Positions 11,350-21,166 of a stretch of DNA of 64,000 nucleotides are shown one piece after another. Made by a program: the position numbers and the translations under genes. Under the pieces are notes generated by a model, which saw only the letters and a program-made list of their open reading frames with translations, was not told the origin of the DNA and did no database searches. The stretch is from contig OU342634.1 of assembly GCA_910589415.1 (NCBI GenBank), positions 42,090,723 to 42,154,722 of the forward strand, written 5' to 3'. The stretch comes from Malachius bipustulatus (taxonomy: Eukaryota > Arthropoda > Insecta > Coleoptera > Melyridae). Positions within the stretch are counted from its first letter, which is position 1; each line of letters starts with the position of its first letter.

Positions 11350-11632
11350 GGAAAAAAAAATCTTATTAAATTTTCCAAGCCATGCAGTACCTAATACATA
11401 TTAAGCAATTTTTTCAAATGATAAAGATTAAAGTACCCTTTTTATATCTGTAAAATCGTCTAGTTTTTGGAAAATACCGAAAAACAAAGATAGTAAAATG
11501 TTAACTTTGGCATTTTTTATCTCACCAAATTGAAGACCAGAATTTTTTAAATTATTTTTCCCGTATAAGTATACTCTACTGAGTATGTCCTCTATAATGT
11601 ACTAAAGAGTTTATCCGTCTTAACACCCTGTA
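11350..11632 (-). repeat. Solo end of the TACAGGGTGTTAAGA element family
   Basis: In reverse complement it begins TACAGGGTGTTAAGACGGATA at 11632 and stays alignable for about 280 bp to the left half of the element at 14632-15038, including GGTGAGATAAAAAATGCC and ATGGCTTGGAAAATTTAATA. TA follows the terminus (11633-11634). The other end is missing or lies in unrecognisable sequence. Confidence 0.65.
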
Positions 11633-11703
11633 TATTCGTCCGAGTCCGAAATCTTGTCTTTTGTTTTCATTTTTTCGTTCATAAAATGTTCAATGAAGTT
11701 CAA

Positions 11704-11775
11704 TGCCGGTAGTTCAGCGGGTTAGAATTAAGCAGAGGAAACTCACGCAATTTAAAATCCTCGCCACTGCCACAT
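11704..11775 (+). repeat. Possible tRNA-derived SINE remnant
   Basis: GCCGGTAGTTCAGCGGGTTAG resembles a pol III A box in a D-arm context. About 30 bases on, AATTTAAAATCCTCGCC could be a decayed B box and T arm. It does not fold into a proper tRNA (acceptor arms do not pair), so a functional tRNA is unlikely. Confidence 0.3.
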
Positions 11776-12300
11776 GAATTTTTTTATAGGTAAGCGCTTG
11801 TAAATTAAATAATATTAATGATAAAGATGGTGTATAAAACCAGAGTACCTATACTGTATATCTCAATCGGTTGCTGAGGTATTGTCAAAACCCCGAAAAA
11901 AAAAATTTTTGGCACCCTGTATGTAGGTACATACCTATATATCTTGAAAACGGTGCGTTTGCAGATGAGGACCGGATCGTTATTACCTATAAAAACTTTT
12001 TTTCAGGATGGGCAAAGGAATCACAACTTTAATTTTCCGACACAAGTTTCAATTCCCTGTTATAAGTACCTATTTATACGTTAACTGAACTTCAATAGGA
12101 AAGTTGTAAATTAAGTAAGTAGGTAAGGAGTTACCAATTATAGGTTTCGTTTGGGAGAAAACTATTAGAGCCCGGAACTAGGTATATTACCTATAGGTAG
12201 AGCCAAAAAATCAATAATCGCCCATATTTCATGCATTAAGGGTCCAAATTCAAAAATTTAAATAGTTTGTGCATATAGGTACAGCAGAGTGAAACGGTTA

Positions 12301-13138
12301 TACAGTGTGTGTCACAGGCATGGTACACCCCCTTTTTTTTCTTTATTTTTGGAGATAATTTTTTGAAATTTTGTACGTCGCATATTCTCGATAGAGCGCA
12401 CTTTTTAGAAACTTGAATTTTTTCCCATATCCGGTTTTTCCGGAAATGTTACCAACTTTTTATTTTTAAATGGGACATATTATTATATTTTTGGATTCTA
12501 CACATTTGTACGAATCCAACAATACTACATAAGTACCATTTTAAATGTCAAATTTGTTTTAATTTAATTTTTTATTTCTCAATTATAGCGTGCCATGACT
12601 ATTTCGTTTTACTCCAATTGGATCATCTAATGCTAGAAAAATCGAAGTTTTGTTGAAAGTACTAAATTAAGTGATTTATGGATAAATTATGCGCACCGGA
12701 ATGATTTTTTGAGCTGGATTCATTTTTTTCAAATGGTACCATATTGGTACCGAGGTACCATCTACTAGTACTCTTAATAAGAGACATTTGGGTGTACCCA
12801 TTTTGCATCTGTGACGAACACAACTGAAGTCATGGCACACTATAATTGAGAAATAAAAAATTAAATAAAAACAAATTTCACATTTGAAATGGTACTTGTG
12901 TGGTATTGTTGGATTCGCACAAATGTATAGAATTCAAAAATATAATAATACATAGGGTGTCCCATTTAAAAATAAAAAGTTGGTGACATTTCCGGAAAAA
13001 CCGGATGTGGGAAAAAATTAAATTTTCTGCTAAAAAGTGCGCTCTATCGAAAATTTGCTACGTACCAAATTTCAAAAAAATATCTCCAAAAAAAAAGAAA
13101 AAAAAAGGGGGTGTACCATGCCTGTGACACACACTGTA
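12301..13138. mobile_element. 838-bp palindromic element, TACAGTGTGTGTCACAGG termini
   Basis: The arms (about 12301-12600 and 12838-13138) are inverted copies, sharing CATGGTACACCCCC, a poly-T tract, CCGGTTTTTCCGGAAATG and CTCAATTATAG.GTGCCATGAC. The unique centre is about 240 bp and contains three GGTACC sites. It is flanked by TA at 12299-12300 and 13139-13140. No transposase is encoded, so it is non-autonomous (MITE-like). Confidence 0.85.
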
Positions 13139-13140
13139 TA

Positions 13141-13160
13141 GGGTTCGATCCCCCTGCGAG
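13141..13160 (+). other. Pol III B-box-like sequence directly after the palindromic element
   Basis: GGGTTCGATCCCCCTGCG matches the B-box consensus GGTTCGANTCC and starts right after the TA duplication of the neighbouring element. No convincing A box is present on the other side. It could be a SINE or tRNA fragment interrupted by the insertion. Confidence 0.25.
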
Positions 13161-13689
13161 TGAGATTTTATGAGGCAAACTATACAACACCTGTTTCGTA
13201 TGCAGCTTATACCTACTTTTATTCATTAAGTCATCTTTTCCCTATAGTTTAGTGTTGGCAGATCTCTCAATAAATCTCAACCCTTTCAAAATAAAGGATA
13301 TATCTATTAAAAAGTACCTATAGGCAGATAAAAGTTCCAAATAAGATTGTGCATAACTATTATTGAGAAATTAATGATCCTGCCTATAAGCAAGTAAGTA
13401 TAAGTAATTATATAGTTACCAAAAATAATAAGATTTAATTTGAATTGGATCAAAAAAGAATACCAATACCTAATTAAAGGTTTATTTGACCATGGATCAT
13501 AAAATTAGCGCGCACTTTTATTGCTACATTTGTTCACTGACCGAACCATAGGTACCTACCTAATAATAAAGAGAGAAGTATTACCCTATATCCCGAATAC
13601 TTATTCTTAAAGACAGATCCTTCAAAAATTATAAATGAAAACGCCATAATAAACCTCCCATACTTGACTTGTATTTTCAAGCGTCACCC

Positions 13690-14260
13690 CTACGTTATAA
13701 TCTTTAACACTCTGATAAAAAGAAAACCAACCACTTCGTTTAAAACTCCCAACCTCCTTTAGTCTCTAGTTTCGTCAACTCTTTCCTCCCAACAAAATAA
13801 GTTTGTAATAGTAACTATCTCAAAACTTACCCCTTCCTTTCTACCCCTTATCGCAGCCCCTCCACCCCCTTCACAACCTCTAACCGCCAACCCCTCGCAG
13901 CCACCTCGTGTATAATTAATCACCCCCGGGCACCCAGAGAGAGCGTTTCCCTGTCTAGCTCCCCCGGTTATCCATCATGTATAGTGGCGGGGGTGCGCAC
14001 GACACACGCTCCGATGTGTGAAGGGGTGGCCGGTCCATCAGGGTAATTACCCTGGCTCCGCCCGGACCAATGGCACGCCGGGTCGTATCGATCTGCGGCG
14101 ATCACGCATGCTTGCCCGGTGGGGTGGACATTGGACCCGTAACGCTGGGGTGAGTAGGAGTCGTAGGGGCGAGTTTATGGACGAGTTGGAAGAGGGGTGT
14201 ATGTGGACGGATGTGACGGTCCGGTTGCGATTTGGAGTAGGAATTATTTTTTCTTGGATC
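13690..14260. promoter_or_regulatory. GC-rich single-copy-looking island
   Basis: A sharp change from AT-rich to C/G-rich DNA, with pyrimidine-rich 13830-13910, GAGAGAG (GAGA-factor-like) near 13938, and CpG-containing 14000-14180. It has no similarity to the repeats in this window. The 90-codon frame at 14018-14290 has no recognisable domain. A promoter, CpG-type island or enhancer is plausible but unproven. Confidence 0.35.
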
Positions 14261-14631
14261 CTGAAAAGTCTTGTACCTTTCTTATTATAAATTATGTTGC
14301 ATACTTGCTTGTATCTATACCTTAATTGTATGTATAAATACCTACTTAGATAGGTGATATATTATTTATTAGTTATTAAATACCTACAATAGGGATGATG
14401 AGTTTCTATTTAAGAATATTTTGTTCTATACCTATCATTCGAGTGGGAGTAGTGTGCACTAGAACTCTAGATGGCCCTGGAGGAAATAATCCAGTGGGTT
14501 AAGTCCGGGAATCGAGCAGGCCTCTCAAGTGAGGTCCAACTCGACCGATCAAGCGATCTCCATTATACTGATGTAGGTATAGGTAGGTACTGATGTTAAT
14601 AAAAACTGATAGCGAGTCATTCATAATCTTA

Positions 14632-15038
14632 TACAGGGTGTTAAGAAAATGACGGATAAACTACATTGTAGGGGACACTCAGTAGAGTACGAGAAAAATA
14701 ATTTAAAAAATTCTGATCTTCAATTTGGTGAGATAAAAAATGCCAAAGTTAACATTTTACCATCTTTGTTTTCGGAGTTTGCAAAAACTAGATGATTTGA
14801 TAGATATAAAAAGGTACTTTAATCGTTATCAATTAAAAAAAAAATAGCTTAAGATGTATTACTGATGGCTTGGAAAATTTAATAAAAATTTTTTTTCTTT
14901 TCTAAGATGCTGAAAAAAAAAAGCATTTGGCAACAACGGTTTAGATCTGTATTTTTTTAAATTATTTTTCCCGTACTTTACTGAGTGTCCCCTCCAAGGT
15001 ACTGAAGAGTTTATCCGTCATTTTCTTAACACCCTGTA
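14632..15038. mobile_element. 407-bp MITE with about 95-bp inverted termini (TACAGGGTGTTAAGAAA)
   Basis: The left end TACAGGGTGTTAAGAAAATG and the inverted right end match for about 95 bp, through ACGGATAAACT, GGGGACACTCAGTA.AGTACG and AAAAATAATTTAAAAAA. TA is duplicated at 14630-14631 and 15039-15040. Internal sequence is AT-rich and non-coding. A solo, inverted relative is at 11350-11632. Confidence 0.85.
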
Positions 15039-15040
15039 TA

Positions 15041-15245
15041 CCCAAACGTTCAACAAAACACAAAATTTTATGCATGTTGAAACGATTTTCAAGCCTCATG
15101 CGGGTTTTCTTCAGTCCATAGCCGATTATTGTGGAAATTTGTGGTTGCATTTCTCGAGAAATTCGCTTCATCGAAAAAAATAACCAATGGCAATGGTTGA
15201 GGAATTTGAACCAACGTGTGCAAGCAAAAGTCATTAACAAAATTT
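15041..15245 (-). pseudogene. Mariner-like transposase fragment containing the first catalytic Asp
   Basis: The minus strand encodes FVNDFCLHTLVQIPQPLPLV, then IFFDEANFSRNATTNFHNN and RLWTEENPHEA before a stop. The FFDEANFSR..., NFHNN..W..ENPH pattern is typical of the catalytic core around the first Asp (codon at 15172-15170) of mariner/IS630-type transposases from insects. The preceding HTH domains and the second and third catalytic residues are missing. It abuts the MITE at 14632-15038, which may have inserted next to it. A fossil, not a functional enzyme. Confidence 0.65.
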
Positions 15246-16174
15246 AATAGGTATCTAATGTGGAGGAAACTCATCAGGCAGAAGGCCTGAACGCGTTTTG
15301 GATCTTACCTTCTATTGTTCAGGATCGGGAGGGACATTCTCTTCGGCTACTCTACTACCATTCTTACTGTATGTCACTTATTGTCTTCCTGGTTCTATCC
15401 TTTGTTTTTAATTTACCTTATACATGATTTTTCATGAAGACGTTGATGAATAGTTTGGATGGCTTTTCTATTAGGAATCTATCAGGAAATTATGGTAAGG
15501 AAATCGTCAATGTGCAACTGCTTGAGTGCTTATAGCTTGTATGAATTGCCATCGACAAGTCCATGAGCAAGTCCATACATGAAATATTAAATTCATGTCA
15601 TGCAGTCATCTCGGCGACGCTCGAATATAGCGATTCATGTAGAAAACTTCTCTAATAAAAATTTACCCAAATTATCAAAGACAGAAAATGCAACGCTTCA
15701 AACGGCCAAACGTTGTAGGTATGTACCTTATAAATGATGCCAAAAACGGGGTAAGCAAAATCGTGTAGTATAGGTAGGTATACCACTTATGGAGTAAGAT
15801 TCATAATTAAGAGAAAAAATATTATAGGTACTTATATGAGAAAAAATCTTAACCGTCAACTTAAATTTTTTATTTGGCATCTTTAATTTAGTGTTTATTT
15901 GTTGTTGTTATTGTTGTTACATATTAATTTATAAGAAATAATTCAGAGAAATTTTTTTCCGCATAGATATACCTAGTTCTAATAATCATTTCGTGGATAT
16001 TATATGCAATTACCTAAAACTTTTTTTTAACACTAACCGCAAGATACGAAAAAATTCAAGAGACAAAAAAGTTGTACTTTTATTTGCTTAATCTGACAAA
16101 AAATATGAATTCAAGAAAAAACATTGGCGTACCTAAAATTTTTTTTTGTTGTTATACAAGGTGAATGAAATTGT

Positions 16175-16480
16175 TATACAAGCAGAGGTGATAAAAAATC
16201 TGATAATTTTCATCACCCTGCGTATAAAAATTTCAAGCACACTGTTAGATGACACTTGAATAAGAGTTAAGAGAGGGACATGTAAACCGTTTTCTGCTGT
16301 CTTGAGCCGTCTTCAGCGTAAGCTGCTTTGAAAATGGAAAATGGCGATTTTTACTTGTTTATAGCTGCTCAGGAGCTATTCAGTATGTAAACACAAACCG
16401 TGGAAATCATTCCTCTGAATTTTCTCAGACAACTAAAAATGTAATAATATACCTACAGGGTGTTTTATTTAAAATATCAA
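16175..16480. repeat. Half-copy of the 24.5-kb palindromic element family
   Basis: TATAAAAATTTCA, TTAAGAGAGGGACATGTAAACC, TAAGCTGCTTTGAAAATGG and TAATAATATA..AGGGTGTTTTATTTAAAAT follow in the same order as 24970-25230. Only one arm is present. Downstream (16454-16661) lies a chimeric TACAGGG...CCCTGTA segment whose two ends are unrelated. Confidence 0.6.
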
Positions 16481-16824
16481 CGTTGTTGCAATTTTTCGAA
16501 ATAAGCGGCAACGTCGCAATGCCGAAAATATTTTTTAGATCGATAGAACAGAGCCAATTATTCAAGTGATGCTCATGACTAAATTTTCAGAAAAATCCAA
16601 TGACTCGTTTCCCGTAAACGTCTAAGGTACCAATGTACCATCGACTGAGAATCACCCTGTATACCAACGCGTATAACACATTACGTTTTTTTCACTACCT
16701 ATATAACCACAAAATAAAACAATAAATTAATGAAAAAAAAAATTGTAAAAACTGTGAAATTTATAAGTAAGTGGCGTTTCAGACTATGAATTTATAATCT
16801 GACGTTGCTATTATACTCTCTGTA

Positions 16825-17640
16825 CACTGAGAGTTGTCCGTTGTCATGCCACACTGATTCTGACTAAACAATTTCATTTAATTCGATTTGAATCGTACAC
16901 TTATTTCTAAGTCGAACCAGATGTGGTATCGCAGTTCGTGTCAGTGGCGTGTGTTGAGGAATAATGAATATCCTATATATAAATATATTATTTCGACAAG
17001 TTATTGACGAAGTAGTGCCTTGCAACTTTTTGACAACAAATATTATATAATGCAAGTAAATAAGAATCATAATAATTATTGTTATCATCATGATAGAAAT
17101 ATCATGTCACCTACCTGCTGCATGGTTGCCGTTTAAAAGAAAGAATAACACCTCCGTTTTCTTATTTGCAAGTAAAATATTCCAGCAATTTTACCACAAG
17201 ACCACGTACTAGGGAGTTCAATCGTTTCCCAGGCAAAGCAAGGAAATAGATTTTTAGGCATTCGAGGAATTATAATAAGTTACTCATAGTTTATCACAGG
17301 ACAATAACACAGGACACAGGTAATTCTGCTAATTTCGTATTAAAAACGTTTCAAATCACAAGATAAACCTTATTAGTATATTTACCGCTGACACTGACAC
17401 TACTGATAGTAACGACGACAATCTTATCGTAATATCGTATCAATCTAAGCGTATCAAGACGCGAGTCGATACTTCCGTCTCACTCTCGCTCATCTTTTTA
17501 GAATTGCTGACGATTCAAACGTATTTCTGACAATACGTCCCATTTTAACTCGATTGACTATGCAATGCAATAGAAGGAGTAAGAAACATAACGAGATGAT
17601 GTATCCTATCCTTAGTTCTCACAACAGACAACTCTCAGTG
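16825..17640. mobile_element. 816-bp non-autonomous element with CACTGAGAGTTGTC termini
   Basis: The termini CACTGAGAGTTGTC(C/T)GTTGT are inverted with one mismatch in about 20 bases; TA flanks both ends (16823-16824, 17641-17642), and the match extends as TG/CA outside the TA. The interior is AT-rich with no transposase. The TA duplication points to Tc1/mariner. The CACTGAG and CACTCAA (3983-6399) termini resemble each other only superficially. Confidence 0.65.
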
Positions 17641-18011
17641 TACAGACTTTAGGTCTGCCTCCATTTTCATAATTTTGATTGTTATGAGGAACTTTGGTAT
17701 TGTTGCGACCCTCTGCGGAAAGTATGACCTGACGCGGTAAATCGTTTTTTTCTGCGTGTTTTAGTTAGGTACTGTCTTTTTTGTTTTTATTTTAAAGCAG
17801 CGTGCATGTTTTACTTTCCATTTTTTACAGTCGACTTTTTAACAATATAATCTCAATTTACCACTAAAAGAATAATAATTATTACCTTGTTTTCAATTTG
17901 TAGGTATATATATCGGGTGGCTGACCATACGTCTGTGTGTACATAGGACATTGCCTAAGAATAAAATTTATTTAATAACAATACGTCAAATGACTTTGAA
18001 AATAGGCGGTA

Positions 18012-19195
18012 CAGCTTGACAAGAATATCTTGGCGGTTGTTAAAGGAGAGAGAGGTCCTAGAACGAGACAGAAAATCACCCCACCACCTTATCTGTTTTA
18101 GTACATTCTATGTAATAAATTTTGTAAAATGTATGGAAATTGATACTTGACATTTAAATTTTATTATGAGCTAGAAGCTAATTTGGTTGCGTTCAATTAA
18201 TATGAAAAAATGAAAATCTAAAATAAACACGGGAGTTTTAGTTAGAACATTGACTGGTTTCTATCAGACTTCATCTAATATCGTTACAAGAATAATACCA
18301 GTAGGAATTTTTCTTGGTGTAAGCCATTTAAAATGCAGACCATGGATGTAAAATTTATTAAAGACTCTGCGACACTTTCGGGGTCAATACAAATAATTAT
18401 AGGTACATACTAAATGTGCTATTCTCTATAAATATAAATTAACAATTATTCGCAAACAAATAATTAATTATGTAAAAAATATAAGCATGAGAAGAATGGG
18501 TATACGTTTCATCCATGTACACTATATTTCTACCTGCTTTGGCTCTATAATTTCTCATATCCTTCTAAGAAACTGAAGACGCAAGTATCGCACTTCTTGC
18601 TTTTCCATCAAAATTTTTCTATTAGATCTTGTTTTTCTCCACCGAAAGCCCAGTTTATGGATAACATTTCTGACACTTTCCCTTGATCCATTGTACTCGT
18701 TATCTTCTGTAAATTTTGCAGTGATCCTCTCGAACGTTGGAGTAATTTTATCGGCTGTATGAAAATTGTGTATAATTCGACGCAGTAAACATTGATCAAA
18801 GTCATCCAAGTTGGTTTTTGTTGCTAATTTAGTTCTTTTTTAACAGAAGAAGTAAATTTATCCGTTTGGCCATCGATGATTCTGCTTGTTTCCACCACTA
18901 TCCTTTGAACAGTCCGTTCACTAATGCCTGTCGCACGGCTTTGACCGGAAAGGGTTTTATTAGCAACTTGGTTGTTAAAATTTGCCATTTCAAAAGCTTG
19001 CAATACGTTTATAATAATTAACTGTCACAAACATAATAAAATACAAACGTCAAGTATCAATGTCAAAACATTGTTCAAAAATCAAAACTTATTACATAGA
19101 ATGTACTAAAACAGATATGGTAGTGGGGTGATTTTCTGTCTCGTTCTAGGACCTCTCTCTCCTTTAACAACCGCCAAGATATTCTTGTCGAGCAG
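18012..19195. mobile_element. 1184-bp mariner/Tc1-type element with about 110-bp inverted termini
   Basis: The inverted ends C(A/T)GCT(T/C)GACAAGAAT continue through CTTGGCGGTTGTTAAAGG, GGTCCTAGAACGAGACAG, AAAATCACCCCAC and TTAGTACATTCTATGTAATA with only a handful of mismatches over about 110 bp. TA is present directly outside both ends (18010-18011, 19196-19197). A broken transposase lies between them in minus orientation. The near-identity of the ends suggests a fairly recent insertion of an already defective copy. Confidence 0.9.
18478..18988 (-). pseudogene. Truncated mariner-like transposase (HTH domain plus first catalytic Asp)
   Basis: An ATG at 18988-18986 begins MANFNNQVANKTLSGQSRAT, a resolvase-like first HTH (GISERTVQRIV). 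After one frameshift it continues TKTNLDDFDQCLLRRII... SRESVRNVIHKLGFRWRKT, the winged second HTH typical of a widespread insect IS630/mariner-like family. A second frameshift near 18545 leads into RNYRAKAGRNIVYMDETYTH, containing the first Asp of the catalytic triad (18513-18511). The rest of the DDE domain, with the second and third catalytic residues, is absent. About 170 codons remain of a usual 330-350, so the product cannot transpose; the element would depend on a relative. Confidence 0.85.
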
Positions 19196-19219
19196 TACTT
19201 TGATAAATACTAGCATCGG

Positions 19220-21104
19220 TACAGGTTGTCTCTTATTTTAGAGCTCATTATGGGTTCTCTTTAACTCTAAGATATACAGGGTCGGTTAAATTAGAGAAAA
19301 TATGCTCTAATATGTGGCCATCTCGAGTCCGTCAAGACATGGGTACTTATACAAAATATCTGTGACCGTTCCTGAAATATTCCGGAAATTGATAAATAAT
19401 TTTTTGCATCAGGCATGAACATATACAGGGTGGGCCATCGAAAAGGTAACAGGCCTAATAATTTGGAAAGTGAAGATGTATGCGAAAAACGCCGAAACAG
19501 GTCGATTTTTTTATCGAGGGGGACATATTTTCGTGACAAATTTAACTACCCAAGTTCACACCCTTGGCAGGGGTAGCTACCCCTGATGTGCTTATCATCA
19601 TATAGGGAACCGATATCGGGTGATACATCATTTGAAACTACTCGAATTCTCTTTACAACGATAATATCCAACATTTTGGGTTTCGCTTACATACAGGCTG
19701 GCCCAACGAAAACATTTTTTTTGGGCCACCCTGTATGTAAGTGAAACCCAAAATGTTGGATATCGTTAAGAGAATTCACGTAGCTTTCAAATGATGTATG
19801 CAAGTGGTTTCGCTTACACACAGGCTGGCCAACGAAAACTTTTTTTTTGGGCTACCCTGTATGTAAGTGAAACCCAAAATGTTGGATATCGTTGTAAAGA
19901 GAATTCAAGTAGCTTTCAAATGATGTATCACTCAATAGCTGTTCCCTATGATGATAAGCAAAGGGGTAGCTACCCCTGGCAAGGGGGTGAATTTGGGTGG
20001 TTAAATTTGTCACGAAAATATGCCTACTTTGATAACAAAATCGACCTGTTTCGGCGTTTTTCGCTTACATCTTCAGTTTCCAAGTTATTAAGACGAGTTG
20101 CGTTTTCGTGGGGCCACCCTGTATGTGAGCGAAACCCAAAATTTTGGATATCGTTGTAAAGAGAATTCGAGTGGCTTTCAAATAATGTATCACCCGATAT
20201 CTGTTCCCTATGATGGTAAGCAAAGGGGTAGCTACCCCTGCCAAGGGGATGAACTTGGGTAGTTAAATTTGTCACGAAAATATGTCTCCCTCGCTAAGAA
20301 AATCGACCTGTTTCGGCGTTTTTCGCATACATCTTCAATTTCCAAACTAAGCTTGTTACCTTTTCGATAGCCCACCCTGTATATAAGTCGTCAAGAGCCA
20401 TCAATTAGATTCCACCATAATCAACTTTTGTTTTGCTTACAACCGCCTATTTTTTTTAATGCCTTTCGGTATAAAAAAAAATAATGGAAATCAAAATTTA
20501 TTAACATTGGAATATTTTTTTTGAAATTTTATTCTTCTTTATTTCTAAAACAAAAACAAACATTTTTCACCGATAATTACGTCAATATGAAGTCATATTA
20601 CTTTCAATTTATAGTTGTTTAAAATTTCTATTACATTCGGTATAAAAAGATGTCTTTTTTTTAAGACGAACAAAAATTTTTGATTTTTTTTAATATTATA
20701 AATTTTTGGTTTCGATGAATTTTTTTATATCGAACGACGTAATAAAATAATAGGATTCTAATAAGAAAAACAAAAATTGACAATGAAAACTCTGGAATCT
20801 ATAGTCCAGCTTTGAAAATTTTTCAAATGTCAAATGGATAGCTCTTGAAAACTTAGTTACCTAAGCCTACAAAAAATTATCAAGTTATTTTCAATAACAA
20901 GAAAGATGTTTAAAATAAGTAATCTCGATTTTTAATTTTTTTCCGGATATTTCCGGAACGGTCACAGATATCTTGTATGCCTTGAGGGATTCGAGATGGT
21001 CGCAAAATTGCCCATATTTTCTCTAATTTAACCGACCCTGTATCCCTTGGCGTTTAACGCGAGATACTCATAGTGCATGAGCTCTGAAATAAGGGACACT
21101 TGTA
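19220..21104. mobile_element. Palindromic element (TACAGGGTCGGTTAAATTAG family) carrying a nested insertion
   Basis: An outer inverted pair (TACAGGTTGTC.CTTATTT.AGAGCTCAT at 19220; mirrored to 21104) encloses an inner pair TACAGGGTCGGTTAAATTAG (19275; mirrored to 21042). The arms continue with GGCCATCTCGA, ATATCTGTGACCGTTCC and TTTCCGGAA. The same two-layer layout occurs in the intact copy at 40310-41311. A second element (19434-20381) has inserted in the left arm, so the arms are now far apart. Confidence 0.75.
19434..20381. mobile_element. 948-bp element nested in the 19.2-21.1 kb element, with internal unit amplification
   Basis: The termini TACAGGGTGGGCCATCGAAA and inverted TTTTCGATAGCCCACCCTGTA lie next to TA dinucleotides (19432-19433, 20382-20383). 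Inside, a unit beginning TGTAAGTGAAACCCAAAATG is present at about 19735, 19863 and 20122 and inverted at about 19560-19690. The unit joins are themselves TACAGG.TGGCC..AACGAAAA/TTTGGG..CACCCTGTA hairpins (about 19694-19738, 19818-19864). Conserved segments include GGGGTAGCTACCCCTG and CGACCTGTTTCGGCGTTTTT. No ORF with a known domain. Confidence 0.75.
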
Positions 21105-21137
21105 AGACATTGTCAAATTATACAATAATTAATAATA

Positions 21138-21166
21138 ATAACAATATACGTCAAAATACTTTGACA
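21138..21166 (+). repeat. Short repeat matching the left flank of the mariner element
   Basis: AATAACAATATACGTCAAA.TACTTTGACAATAGGC is close to 17974-18008 (AATAACAATACGTCAAATGACTTTGAAAATAGGC), which directly precedes the mariner element. The duplication brackets the whole mariner plus nested cluster (18.0-21.1 kb). Confidence 0.5.

Noticed and set aside
10996..11394. Two frames with GRPNIIFIDDETIKGLEMR reminiscent of a transposase HTH region
   Set aside because: The resemblance is limited to a few residues, and no catalytic motif or terminal repeats could be tied to it.
13139..13165. Functional tRNA gene suggested by GGTTCGATCCC
   Set aside because: No A box, no acceptor or anticodon stems around it; only a B-box-like fragment.
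14018..14290. 90-codon frame in the GC-rich island
   Set aside because: Hydrophilic start but no domain, ends in AT-rich low-complexity sequence; kept only as an island.
16454..16661. Complete TACAGGG...CCCTGTA element of about 208 bp
   Set aside because: The two ends are unrelated beyond the terminal heptamer and no TA duplication is present on the left; more likely two truncated elements side by side.
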